A DNA stretch of 8,655 nucleotides from Alphaproteobacteria bacterium. Lineage in GTDB: Bacteria > Pseudomonadota > Alphaproteobacteria > UBA6615. The stretch lies in assembly GCA_013003285.1 (NCBI GenBank), contig JABDJY010000383.1:1-8655 (forward strand). The letters run 5' to 3'. A program made the translations under genes and the position numbers. Of this stretch, positions 1-6,974 are shown one piece after another. The notes under the pieces were generated by a model that was not told where the DNA came from, did no database searches, and saw only the letters and a program-made list of their open reading frames with translations. Every line of letters begins with the position of its first letter. The stretch's first letter is position 1.

Positions 1-1618
1 CCATTTCGGCGCCTTCGCCGGTATGGCCGCCGGCCAGCACGGCACCGGCCTCCGCCAGGGTTTCGGTGGCGCCGGCGAGCAATTGGTAGAGATCCTCGGC
101 GATCTTGTCGTCGCCGTCATGGGGCAGCATCACCGCGGCCAACGCCGAATGGGGCTCGGCGCCCATGGCGAAGATATCGCCCAGGCAATGGTTGGCGGCG
201 ATGCGCGCGAACAGATAGGGGTCGTCGATGAAGGCGCGAAACTGGTCGACCGTTTGGACCAGGGCTTTGCCCGGCGGCGGCAGCAGTACCGCGGCATCGT
301 CGGGCGCTTCCAGGCCCTGGGCCAGCCCGTCCTTGCTCTGCGGCGGCAACCGGTCGAGGGCGCGGCGCAGGATCGGCGCCGGCACCTTGGCGCCGCAGCC
401 GCCACAACGCATATCGTCGAGAACGCCGCCATCGCCGCTGGCCGAGCTCTCCGCTGCCATATCGGGCAATTCCTGATATTTGGCCATCCAGCGCCGGTCG
501 ATCCAGTCCTTCCAGCGCCATACCCAGCCGCCCGCCAGCGACAGGGAGCCGCGCGCGGCGATGGCGTGGCGGTCGCCGGTGGTGATCAGCGCCAGGGTTT
601 GTTTCTGCGGGCGATAGGGTTTGAGTGGCGTACCGATGGCGGCGCGGCGCAGATTCTCCGCCAGATAAGGGCCTTGGCGGACGGCGTAAACGCCCGATTT
701 GGGCAACGTGTAATTATCCATCGAGGCGAGATCGCCGGCGGCGTAAACATTATCGTGCGACGGCGAGCGCAGATTGTCGTCGACCCGCACAAAGCCGCGC
801 GCGTCCAGCGCCAACCCGCTATCGGCGAGCCAGTGCGGTGCGCCACCGTTGGTCACCAGGATGGTGCGGTCGGCCGGCAGGGTCTCGCCGCTGTTCAAGG
901 TCACGCTATCGGCTTCTATTTTGGTGATCCTGGTGCCGGTATGAACGGCGATATTTCGGTCGGCGATAGTGCGCAGAACCCGCCGCCGCGCCGCGGCGTT
1001 ATAGCTCGGCAGCAAACTGTCGGTGGCTTCGATGATGGTGATGGATAAGTCATCGGGACTGTGTTTCAGGGACGCCGCGCCGCGGCGCAATTGTTGGTCG
1101 AGCGACAGCGTGAGTTCGACCCCGCCGGCGCCGCCGCCGACCACGACGATATGGTAGCGGCCGGCCTTGGCGGCGATGGCGTCCATCATGTCGGCCTGGC
1201 CGGCGAGAAAATTGTCGATGGGTTTGACCGGTAACGCATGTTCCGCGCCGGCGATGTCGATTGTTGACGGCGTCGATCCGGTATCGAGCGACAGCAGGTC
1301 GAAGCGTATCGGTGGCCGGCCGGCGATATGAACATTGTGGTTGGCCAACTCGAGCCCGGTCGCCGGCGCATGGATTAGGCGCGCGCCGGCGAAGGCGGCG
1401 AGGGGGCGCAGATCGATATGGCATTCGGGCTTCGTGTACAATTGCGCGATCAGACCCGGTACCATGCCCGAATAGGGCGTCGACAGTTCGCGGGCGATTA
1501 GCGTCAGGCGCACCCCCGGTTCGGGCTTCATACCGAAGCGTTTCAGCACATCGACATGGCTGTGGCCGCCGCCGACGAGCACGATGTCCTGTCGGACCGG
1601 TTCAGAGTGCGTTTGCAT
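1..1618 (-). CDS. selD: FAD-dependent oxidoreductase / selenide, water dikinase fusion (SelD), 3' end outside window
   Basis: SelD makes selenophosphate from selenide and ATP, the selenium donor for selenocysteine on tRNA-Sec. Translation from ATG at 1618 is open for 539 codons to the left edge. Residues about 10-390 form an NDH-2-like flavoprotein: FAD motif VGGGHSH (15-21), second dinucleotide motif GGGAGG (161-166) and the late FAD motif AAGD (293-296). A Trp/Arg-rich linker (WVWRWKDWIDRRW) leads to a SelD domain starting near residue 400: GGCGAK places Cys408 and Lys411 at the positions of E. coli Cys17 and Lys20, followed by PDDAAV, GDIFAMGAEP and GGHTGEG (530-536). The catalytic position is therefore cysteine, not selenocysteine. 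Such N-terminal oxidoreductase fusions are known; the flavoprotein part is thought to supply reduced selenium, which is inference. No clear ribosome site precedes the ATG. It lies directly downstream of selC, so the two may share a transcript. The remaining SelD C-terminus is outside the window. Confidence 0.93.
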   Translation of the reverse strand, partial: MQTHSEPVRQDIVLVGGGHSHVDVLKRFGMKPEPGVRLTLIARELSTPYSGMVPGLIAQLYTKPECHIDLRPLAAFAGARLIHAPATGLELANHNVHIAGRPPIRFDLLSLDTGSTPSTIDIAGAEHALPVKPIDNFLAGQADMMDAIAAKAGRYHIVVVGGGAGGVELTLSLDQQLRRGAASLKHSPDDLSITIIEATDSLLPSYNAAARRRVLRTIADRNIAVHTGTRITKIEADSVTLNSGETLPADRTILVTNGGAPHWLADSGLALDARGFVRVDDNLRSPSHDNVYAAGDLASMDNYTLPKSGVYAVRQGPYLAENLRRAAIGTPLKPYRPQKQTLALITTGDRHAIAARGSLSLAGGWVWRWKDWIDRRWMAKYQELPDMAAESSASGDGGVLDDMRCGGCGAKVPAPILRRALDRLPPQSKDGLAQGLEAPDDAAVLLPPPGKALVQTVDQFRAFIDDPYLFARIAANHCLGDIFAMGAEPHSALAAVMLPHDGDDKIAEDLYQLLAGATETLAEAGAVLAGGHTGEGAEM

Positions 1619-1652
1619 ATTGCGCGTGATTAACGATCGCCAGGGCCAAAAT

Positions 1653-1748
1653 TGGCGGAAGAGAGTGGGAGTCGAACCCACCAGGCACGTCTAACGCCCC
1701 TCACCGGATTTGAAGTCCGAGCGCCCCACCGGGGGACGATCCTCTTCC
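1653..1748 (-). tRNA. selC: tRNA-Sec, anticodon TCA
   Basis: This 96-base gene (CCA included) encodes the tRNA that inserts selenocysteine at UGA. Read on the minus strand it begins GGAAGAGG and ends with discriminator G and an encoded CCA. The acceptor stem has eight base pairs, the last a G-U pair, as is typical for bacterial tRNA-Sec. The D stem has six pairs with a five-base loop containing GG. The anticodon loop is CTTCAAA, with the TCA anticodon complementary to 1711-1713. A long variable arm (stem with about one mismatch) and the T arm GTGGG-TTCGACT-CCCAC follow. Similarity to E. coli selC is plain by eye, especially GGACTTCAAATCC. The selD fusion starts 34 bases downstream on the same strand. 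Confidence 0.97.
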
Positions 1749-1759
1749 ACGTTTATTTT

Positions 1760-1769
1760 CAACTAGTTG
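1760..1769. promoter_or_regulatory. Ten-base palindrome in the selC promoter region
   Basis: CAACTAGTTG is a perfect palindrome 12-21 bases upstream of the first base of tRNA-Sec. It occupies about the place of a -10 element or an operator. Its function is unknown, and a ten-base palindrome can occur by chance. Confidence 0.25.
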
Positions 1770-1979
1770 TAAGGGGTGAACAAGTCCAAGATAGCCGAAT
1801 TGGCACCCGAAGGGCTGAAAGTCACACCGGATGTTCGCAATTGGTCGTCAAATGAGACATTAAGCGATCTTTCGACCAAAGCCGTGGCGTCTTTTTGCAT
1901 GCCCGCCATGACATGGGCTTAGGTCTACCATGTGATCGCAACGTGCCTGACAACGCGCCTTTTTAGTTGTCTGGACCGG

Positions 1980-1993
1980 TTGACCAGCGTCAA
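1980..1993. promoter_or_regulatory. FNR/FixK-type binding box upstream of cbpA
   Basis: TTGAC-CAGC-GTCAA is a perfect five-base inverted repeat with a four-base spacer. It matches the TTGAY-N4-RTCAA consensus of FNR/FixK/Dnr regulators of the Crp family, which act under low oxygen or nitrosative conditions. It ends 67 bases before the cbpA ATG. The nearest good -10-like element (CATAAT, 2023-2028) lies about 39 bases centre to centre from the box. That is somewhat further than the roughly 32 bases of a classic -41.5 site, so the mode of action is uncertain. Confidence 0.7.
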
Positions 1994-1994
1994 T

Positions 1995-2007
1995 GCGGTG
2001 AAACCGC
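1995..2007 (+). promoter_or_regulatory. Small perfect hairpin next to the FNR-type box
   Basis: GCGGT-GAA-ACCGC is a five-base-pair stem with a three-base loop, extendable by a T-G and an A-T pair, starting one base after the FNR-type box. It lies between the box and the likely -10 region of cbpA, so it is better read as a possible second protein site than as an RNA structure. Role unknown. Confidence 0.3.
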
Positions 2008-2060
2008 GTGCCGTGCTTCCTACATAATCAACGCAGTTCTTGAACAGTTGCGGGAAGGCC

Positions 2061-2993
2061 ATGGCTGACGACCCCTATAAAGTGCTCGGCGTTGCGCGTG
2101 ACGCGTCTGCCGACGATATCCGCAAGGCGTACCGTAAGCTTGCCAAAGAGAACCATCCCGACTTGCATCCTGGCGACGCGGCCGCCGAGGCGCGCTTCAA
2201 GGCGGTGTCTGCGGCCCACGATTTATTGGGCGACCCCGATAAGCGCGCCCGCTTCGATAGCGGCGAGATTGACGCCAGCGGTCAGGAGCGGCCCGAGCAG
2301 CAATATTACCGCCACTATGCCGACGCCGGCGCGGAACATCCCTATCATTCGACAGAAGGCTTTGCCGATTTCGCCGACCATGGCGATGTGTTCTCCGATC
2401 TGTTTGGCCATGTGCGCGGCGCGCGGGGTGGCCGCGGGGGTCAAACATTTCGGATGCGCGGCGGCGATGCGCGTTACAGCTTCGCGGTCGATTTTCTCGA
2501 CGCGGTAAACGGCGCCAAGCAACGCATCAAATTGCCCGACGGGGCGTCGCTCGATCTGACCATTCCCGCCGGCGTGCGCGACGGTCAGGTGTTGCGCCTC
2601 AAGGGGAAAGGTCTACTTGGTATCGGTGGTGGGCCGACAGGCGACGCCTTGGTGGAAGTTCATGTCCGCCCTCACAAGCTGTTTCGCCGCGAGGGCGACG
2701 ACATCCATATTGACCTTCCCGTGACCCCGGCCGAAGCGGTGCTCGGCGCGAAGATCGATGTGCCGACCACGAGCGGCGCCGTCGCCATGGCGGTGCCTAA
2801 GGGGTCCAACAGCGGCACCCGCCTGCGCTTGAAGGGTAAAGGCGTCGCGACCGGGACGGCGGGAAAACGCGGCGATCAATATGTCACGCTTACCGTCGTT
2901 TTGCCCGAGAACCCGGACGACGCGTTCGCCGCGTTCCTGGAACAATGGGAAGCGGAACATCCCTATGACCCCCGTGCCGGACTGGGAGGCTAG
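2061..2993 (+). CDS. cbpA: Curved-DNA-binding / DnaJ-type co-chaperone CbpA
   Basis: CbpA is a type II DnaJ homologue that stimulates the ATPase of DnaK and can also bind curved DNA. The 310-residue product is close to E. coli CbpA (306). The J domain covers residues 5-66 with the essential HPD at 32-34. A Gly/Phe/His/Asp-rich linker spans about 67-135. The DnaJ C-terminal substrate-binding region follows from about 137, with the repeated motif LRLKGKG at 178-184 and 255-261. There is no cysteine at all, so the DnaJ zinc-finger domain is absent; this separates it from DnaJ itself. A TTG at 2040 is in frame, but ATG at 2061 is preferred because it gives the family-typical MADDPYKVLGV start and follows GGGAAGG. 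cbpM starts three bases after the stop. An FNR/FixK-type box lies upstream. Confidence 0.95.
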   Translation: MADDPYKVLGVARDASADDIRKAYRKLAKENHPDLHPGDAAAEARFKAVSAAHDLLGDPDKRARFDSGEIDASGQERPEQQYYRHYADAGAEHPYHSTEGFADFADHGDVFSDLFGHVRGARGGRGGQTFRMRGGDARYSFAVDFLDAVNGAKQRIKLPDGASLDLTIPAGVRDGQVLRLKGKGLLGIGGGPTGDALVEVHVRPHKLFRREGDDIHIDLPVTPAEAVLGAKIDVPTTSGAVAMAVPKGSNSGTRLRLKGKGVATGTAGKRGDQYVTLTVVLPENPDDAFAAFLEQWEAEHPYDPRAGLGG

Positions 2994-2996
2994 CCA

Positions 2997-3317
2997 ATGC
3001 GTGAAAGCGATGTCGTTCGAACGGTTGAGGGGCTGAAGCGCGCTGAGTTGCGCCGCTGGGTTGCGGCGGGTTGGATCACGCCGCAGCGCCGGGACGGCGA
3101 GACGCGGTTTCGCCAGATCGACGTGGCGCGGTTGTCGATGATCGTCCAAATCCGCCGTGACATGCGTATCGCCGAGGACAGTATGCCCTTGGTTTTGTCG
3201 CTGGTCGATCAAGTCTATGGCTTGCGTAACGAATTGCGCCATCTCGCCGAAGCGATAGAGGCGCAGCCCGAACCCGTCCGCCGGGCGATTACGGAGCATC
3301 GCCGCAACCGGAAATGA
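2997..3317 (+). CDS. cbpM: Chaperone modulatory protein CbpM (MerR-like fold)
   Basis: CbpM binds the J domain of CbpA and blocks both its co-chaperone and DNA-binding activity. The product has 106 residues (E. coli CbpM has 101). The N-terminal half, with LRRWVAAGWITPQ at about 18-30 and a following basic stretch, is the MerR-type winged-helix region. The C-terminal half is a charged helix ending in Arg/Lys. The start is firm: GGGAGG at 2984-2989 lies inside the end of cbpA, seven bases before the ATG. The tight coupling to cbpA is the known arrangement and supports the call more than sequence alone. Confidence 0.88.
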   Translation: MRESDVVRTVEGLKRAELRRWVAAGWITPQRRDGETRFRQIDVARLSMIVQIRRDMRIAEDSMPLVLSLVDQVYGLRNELRHLAEAIEAQPEPVRRAITEHRRNRK

Positions 3318-3353
3318 ATGCTATTTTCACAGGGAAAGCGAGAGGTCAGTTCC

Positions 3354-3884
3354 ATGTCGCCGCAAAATGTCCGAAACATTGTCTGCATATTTCACGAAGT
3401 CACCCGCTTTGAACAAGCGCTCGACAATCTGTTGAAGGCAGGCATCGATGCGTCCGCCATCAGCGTCCTCGGCAGCCATCAGGCCATATTGGATCATTTC
3501 GGGCGCGTTCCGCCGCCCGATGAAATGGCCGATGCCCCGGATACGCCACGCGAAGCGTTGGATACCGAGGTGTCGTTGCATAAGGCGATTGAATTTATCG
3601 CCGGCACGCTGGCGTTGATTAGCGAAGTTGGCGCGGCGGCCGCCGCCTACGCGGTCGGCGGTCCCATCGGCGTCGCCGCCGGCTCAAGCGATCTAACCGA
3701 CATGACGGTCGACGGCGTTTTGTCGGGATATGTCGATCATAGTTACCGCGACCGGTTCGCGCAGAATATCCGCGATGGCGGCGCGATTTGCTGGGTGCAA
3801 ACAGCCGATGACGCCATCGCCGCGACAGCTTCGCAGGTGCTTCGGGATGCCGGCGGACAACAGATCCACGAAATCGGCAATTAA
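3354..3884 (+). CDS. Membrane-hairpin stress-type protein of unknown function (paralog A)
   Basis: The 176-residue product has three parts. Residues 7-50 resemble an alpha/beta regulatory fold (NIVCIFHEV, then ALDNLLKAGIDASAISVLG). Residues 78-112 are an Ala/Gly-rich hydrophobic stretch likely to enter or associate with a membrane. Residues 125-175 (YVDHSYRDRF, then DGGAICWVQT, then IHEIG) form a conserved end. All three parts recur in the gene at 7461-8060, so the two are paralogs. The layout recalls general stress proteins of the YflT/17M type, but I cannot confirm the family. AGAGG at 3341-3345 sits eight bases before the chosen ATG; an earlier ATG at 3318, directly after the cbpM stop, has no such site. 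It is the third gene after cbpA-cbpM, 36 bases after cbpM, and probably shares their transcript. Function unknown. Confidence 0.8.
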   Translation: MSPQNVRNIVCIFHEVTRFEQALDNLLKAGIDASAISVLGSHQAILDHFGRVPPPDEMADAPDTPREALDTEVSLHKAIEFIAGTLALISEVGAAAAAYAVGGPIGVAAGSSDLTDMTVDGVLSGYVDHSYRDRFAQNIRDGGAICWVQTADDAIAATASQVLRDAGGQQIHEIGN

Positions 3885-3957
3885 AACCTCGACATTCCCA
3901 GATGAGGGTTGGTTACTCGCTCGCGGCATGGCGAGATCTCGACTGCCGACAAGACGC
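3885..3957. other. Convergent gap between paralog A and focA
   Basis: Transcription from both sides meets in these 73 bases. A short stem CTCGC-GGCATG-GCGAG (3920-3935) and an overlapping palindrome CGAGATCTCG (3932-3941) are present. Neither is followed by a T run on either strand, so a bidirectional terminator is only possible, not shown. Confidence 0.3.
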
Positions 3958-4770
3958 TCAAGCGTCTGATACGGGGCGGCGCAAATAGATCATCCAATAG
4001 ACCAGCGCCACGAAGACGCTGCCGCCGACAATGTTGCCCAGGGTCACCGGCACCAAATTGCCCAGGAAGCTGGCAAGGGTCACACCATCGGCATCGAGTA
4101 GCCAGCCGAGCGGGATGAAGTACATATTGGCGATCGAATGTTCGAAGCCCAGTGCGACGAAGGCCGAGATCGGAAAAATGATGGCGAGGATCTTGCCGCT
4201 CACCGTATGAGCTGCGAAGCACAGCCACACCGCCAGGCACACCAGCGCATTGCACAGCACGCCGCGGAAGAACGCGTCGGCGAACGGCAGCGCCACTTTC
4301 GCGCTGGCGATTCTTGACGCGCTGTCGGCGACGGCCCCTTCGCCGAGCTGCAGCACGCCGCTCAGGTAAACCAGCACAGCCGCGCCGACGGCGCCGGCGA
4401 AGTTGCCGGCGAAGACCAAACCCCAGTTACGCAGAAGTTGCCGCACGGTGATCTTTCGGTCGGCCCAAGCCATGACGATCAAATTATTGCCGGTGAACAA
4501 TTCGGCACCGCCGACCACAACCAGGATGAGGCCCAGCGAGAAGGCAACGCCGCCGATCAACCGGTTGACACCGAAGCCAAGGTCGTTACCGGTGGTTACC
4601 AGGGTGGCGAACATCGCCCCGAAGGCGATAAAAGCGCCGGCGAGAACGGCGAGCGCTAGCGTGTCGAGCACCGGCAGACGCGCCTTCGCCACGCCGACAC
4701 CTTCGACCAGCGCGGCAATCTCGCGCGGCGAATGGGCATCGTACGCATTGTGCGGGGGCGCATCGGTCAT
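3958..4770 (-). CDS. focA: Formate/nitrite transporter family channel, FocA-like
   Basis: FNT proteins are pentameric six-helix channels in the cytoplasmic membrane that pass formate, nitrite or hydrosulfide. The 270-residue product shows the family signatures: GGAELFTGNN (87-96, Thr93), Lys158, GFEHSIANMYFIP (208-220, with the central His211) and PVTLGNIVGG (241-250). GFEHSIANM and NLVPVTLGNI match E. coli FocA closely, favouring formate over nitrite or hydrosulfide; substrate is inferred from this similarity. GAGAAGG at 4781-4787 lies ten bases before the ATG. It is the last gene of a unit with ftsH and a small membrane protein, 30 bases behind the latter. No pyruvate formate-lyase gene is adjacent, unlike enteric focA-pflB. 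The neighbouring selenocysteine genes suit formate oxidation by a selenoenzyme elsewhere in the genome. Confidence 0.93.
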   Translation of the reverse strand: MTDAPPHNAYDAHSPREIAALVEGVGVAKARLPVLDTLALAVLAGAFIAFGAMFATLVTTGNDLGFGVNRLIGGVAFSLGLILVVVGGAELFTGNNLIVMAWADRKITVRQLLRNWGLVFAGNFAGAVGAAVLVYLSGVLQLGEGAVADSASRIASAKVALPFADAFFRGVLCNALVCLAVWLCFAAHTVSGKILAIIFPISAFVALGFEHSIANMYFIPLGWLLDADGVTLASFLGNLVPVTLGNIVGGSVFVALVYWMIYLRRPVSDA

Positions 4771-4800
4771 GCACTGGCTGCCTTCTCGCTCATGCGGCGC

Positions 4801-4920
4801 CTATTGCGCCGCTTCGGGCCAGAACAGTGCGGCCAAAACGATCGCCCAGACGATACCCCATACAATCCATGTGATCTTGGGATGTGCCGCTTGCCATTTA
4901 AGTATGCGTCTATGAGGCAT
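4801..4920 (-). CDS. Small single-span membrane protein (39 residues)
   Basis: This is a short open frame between ftsH and focA on the same strand: 29 bases after the ftsH stop and 30 before the focA start. The N-terminus is basic (MPHRRILKWQ), followed by one hydrophobic segment, residues about 16-34, rich in Trp, Ile and Val, and an acidic/neutral tail (PEAAQ). This predicts a single helix with the N-terminus inside by the positive-inside rule. GGAAGC lies about ten bases upstream of the ATG at 4918-4920. An in-frame longer version starting at 5028 would overlap the ftsH end, and its added 36 residues look non-membranous and unlike a natural start. I do not recognise a family. Its position suggests a partner or regulator of FtsH or FocA, as small membrane proteins sometimes are; this is inference. 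Confidence 0.6.
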   Translation of the reverse strand: MPHRRILKWQAAHPKITWIVWGIVWAIVLAALFWPEAAQ

Positions 4921-4949
4921 GACATCTAGCTTCCAATTTGAGGGCGAGC

Positions 4950-6851
4950 CTAATTTGTGATCTCCGATGAACCTTGCCCGGGTTCTGGTTTTGCGGGCCG
5001 GCTGGTAACTGCGGTGGGCCCAAGGCAAGCCGCGACCGCCACCCGGTCCAATGTCTCTTTGTCCTCAAGCGCGGCGATTAAACGTTCGATTCGGCCCCGA
5101 TGGGTCTCGAGAATGCGTGTCGCCTGTGCCTCTGCGTCGGTGAGCAGTTGACGGACAGCTTTGTCGGCAGCCTGGGCCGTGGCTTCCGAAATATGCCTGG
5201 GCTGCGCGATTTCCCGACCGAGGAAAGGGTGTTCGTCGCTATCGCGTACGTCGACCGGTCCAACCTCTTCCGACATGCCCCAACGCCCGACCATCCAGCG
5301 GGCGAGCTGGGTGGCGGCGCGAATATCCTCGTCAGCCCCTGAACTCAAACTGTCGAGAAAAATTTTCTCTGACGCGCGTCCGGCCAGCAACACGGCGAGA
5401 CGGTCGGTCAAATATTCCTGCGGCAGGGTATGTCGCTCGATCTCTGGCAGCTGGTGGGTCGCGCCGAGGGAGCGGCCGCGCGGAATAATCGTCACTTTGT
5501 GGATGGGATCGGAGAGCGGCAAATAATGGGCGACAGCCGTATGGCCGGACTCGTGGACCGCCAAGCGATGACGCTCGTCGTCTTGAATCGCCATCGTACG
5601 CAGGGTTCCCATCATGATGCGGTCGCGCATTTCATCGAAATGCTGCGCGGTAACCTTCTCCACGTTTTCGCGCGCGGCGGCCATGGCGGCCTCGTTGACC
5701 AGATTTTTTATATCGGCGCCGGAAAAGCCCGGCGTGCCGGCGGCGATTTTGTCGAGATCGACATCGGTGGCCAGGGGCACATGGCGCGCGTGAACCTTGA
5801 GAATGGCAACGCGCGCATCGCGATCGGGCAATTCCAGGGTGATATGACGGTCGAAGCGGCCCGGCCGCAGCAAGGCGGGATCGAGCACATCGGGTCGGTT
5901 GGTTGCTGCGAGGACGACCACGGCCTCATGGCCTTCGAACCCATCCATCTCGGCCAGTATCTGGTTCAAGGTCTGCTCGCGCTCATCGTGTCCGCCGCCC
6001 AGGCCGGCGCCGCGGACCCGGCCGATGCTATCCAGCTCGTCAATGAATATGATGCTCGGCGCGCTTTTCTTGGCCTCTTCGAACAGATTGCGCACCCGCG
6101 ACGCGCCCACGCCGACGAAGACTTCGATAAATTCCGAGGCCGATATCTGAAAGAAGGGGACACCCGCCTCGCCGGCCAGGGCTTTGGCGATCAACGTCTT
6201 GCCGGTGCCCGGCGGGCCTTCGAGCAGAATGCCGTGGGGCACTTCGGCGCCAAGCCGCCGATATTTGTCCGCATCGCGCAGGAACTCGATGAGTTCGGCG
6301 ACCTCGCGCTTGGCGTTATCCTGTCCGGCGACATCGTCAAAGGTGATCTTCGGTGCTGTCTCACCCTCGACCTTGCGCACGCCACCTTTTAGAAAATTAG
6401 TAAGGTCGCCACCGCGTCCCAAGCCGCCGGGCATGCCACCGGCCATGCGTCGCCACAGGAAAAACCAGACGCCGATTATCAATATCCAGGGCAACAGCGT
6501 TATCCACCAAGCATTCGCGCCCTCTTCGGAGGGTTTAGCTTCGACCACCACTGCATGTTGCTGTAGCAACGGCAACAAACCGGGATTCTCCACGGGGGGA
6601 ATGCGGGTGGTGAATCTGGTTGTGGATCCGCCCGTCGGCGTCGGGATCGCCGTGTGGAGTGTGCCGTCGAGAGTGTCTCCTTTGAACGTTACCGTCGCGA
6701 CTTTGCCTTCATCGACGAGGGCGGCAAATTCGGAGTAGGAAACCGCCGTGCGGACCTCGGTTAACTGGGGTTGAACGAAGACCAAAAGCAGGATGGCGAA
6801 CGCCATCGCCATCAGGAACCATAAGCTGAGTTTCGGTTGTGAGTTGTTCAC
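4950..6851 (-). CDS. ftsH: ATP-dependent zinc metalloprotease FtsH, probably an accessory copy
   Basis: FtsH is a membrane-anchored hexameric AAA+ protease that degrades damaged membrane proteins and some regulators. The 633-residue product has the full layout: membrane helix 10-27, periplasmic domain about 28-114, second helix 115-133, AAA module with Walker A GPPGTGKT (212-219), pore loop FVG (245-247), Walker B IIFIDE (267-272) and arginine fingers Arg329/Arg332. The protease domain has HESGH (433-437) and the third zinc ligand Asp509 in SSGADEDIRAAT. All catalytic residues are present. The start is GTG at 6851, giving an N-terminus of normal length. The usual alphaproteobacterial housekeeping ftsH lies beside tilS and glmM; neither is here, and HESGH replaces the common HEAGH, so this is likely a second copy. 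A perfect FNR/FixK box lies 82 bases upstream. It heads a unit with a small membrane gene and focA. Confidence 0.95.
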   Translation of the reverse strand: MNNSQPKLSLWFLMAMAFAILLLVFVQPQLTEVRTAVSYSEFAALVDEGKVATVTFKGDTLDGTLHTAIPTPTGGSTTRFTTRIPPVENPGLLPLLQQHAVVVEAKPSEEGANAWWITLLPWILIIGVWFFLWRRMAGGMPGGLGRGGDLTNFLKGGVRKVEGETAPKITFDDVAGQDNAKREVAELIEFLRDADKYRRLGAEVPHGILLEGPPGTGKTLIAKALAGEAGVPFFQISASEFIEVFVGVGASRVRNLFEEAKKSAPSIIFIDELDSIGRVRGAGLGGGHDEREQTLNQILAEMDGFEGHEAVVVLAATNRPDVLDPALLRPGRFDRHITLELPDRDARVAILKVHARHVPLATDVDLDKIAAGTPGFSGADIKNLVNEAAMAAARENVEKVTAQHFDEMRDRIMMGTLRTMAIQDDERHRLAVHESGHTAVAHYLPLSDPIHKVTIIPRGRSLGATHQLPEIERHTLPQEYLTDRLAVLLAGRASEKIFLDSLSSGADEDIRAATQLARWMVGRWGMSEEVGPVDVRDSDEHPFLGREIAQPRHISEATAQAADKAVRQLLTDAEAQATRILETHRGRIERLIAALEDKETLDRVAVAACLGPTAVTSRPAKPEPGQGSSEITN

Positions 6852-6904
6852 GGTGGCTCTGCCTTTTTGTCGCGTAATTCGCCATCGGGCGAATAGACAA
6901 GACC

Positions 6905-6910
6905 AAATTA
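6905..6910 (-). promoter_or_regulatory. Candidate -10 element for ftsH
   Basis: Read on the minus strand this is TAATTT, three of six matches to TATAAT. Its centre is 32 bases from the centre of the FNR-type box at 6933-6946. That is the spacing expected when such a box sits at -41.5 and activates the promoter. The predicted transcript start is near 6898, giving a leader of about 47 bases before the GTG. Confidence 0.4.
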
Positions 6911-6932
6911 CGACCGTTTGAGCTTCCGGGTG

Positions 6933-6946
6933 TTGACCTCCGTCAA
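6933..6946. promoter_or_regulatory. FNR/FixK-type binding box upstream of ftsH
   Basis: TTGAC-CTCC-GTCAA is a perfect inverted repeat with the same half-sites as the cbpA box and a different spacer. It lies 82 bases before the ftsH GTG and, with the -10-like element at 6905-6910, fits a class II activating position. It would control ftsH, the small membrane gene and focA together. FNR control of focA is known in other bacteria. Confidence 0.72.
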
Positions 6947-6974
6947 TCCGTTGAAGATCGGGTCTCGCCCTCGA

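Larger units (their letters stand above)
1749..2060. other. Intergenic divergent control region between selC and cbpA (312 bases)
   Basis: No convincing gene is seen here on either strand. The left part must hold the selC promoter, read leftward. Candidate elements are weak; the most visible is a ten-base palindrome at 1760-1769. The right part holds the cbpA control signals: an FNR/FixK-type box at 1980-1993, a small perfect hairpin at 1995-2007 and a -10-like CATAAT at 2023-2028. The middle, about 1800-1975, has scattered short T runs (for example 1891-1895 and 1960-1965) but no stem-loop strong enough to call a terminator. Confidence 0.6.

Noticed and set aside
23..1048. Long plus-strand open frame of 341 codons
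   Set aside because: It lies opposite the selD fusion, whose minus-strand translation shows two dinucleotide motifs and SelD motifs in order. The plus-strand product is low-complexity and without motifs, as expected for a high-GC shadow.
1652..1855. Plus-strand open frame of 67 codons
   Set aside because: It runs across tRNA-Sec in antisense and has no protein features.
2613..3299. Minus-strand open frame of 228 codons
   Set aside because: It is opposite cbpA and cbpM, both clearly recognised with good starts.
4403..4915. Plus-strand open frame of 170 codons
   Set aside because: It covers the focA antisense strand and the small membrane gene, has Ser/Thr/Pro/Arg-rich low-complexity sequence and no plausible family.
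4921..5028. Longer start for the small membrane protein
   Set aside because: It would overlap the end of ftsH by 79 bases and add a basic stretch unlike the compact helix protein; the ATG at 4918-4920 has suitable spacing and a ribosome site.
5430..6392. Plus-strand open frame of 320 codons
   Set aside because: It is antisense to the ATPase and protease domains of ftsH, which are intact in the other strand.
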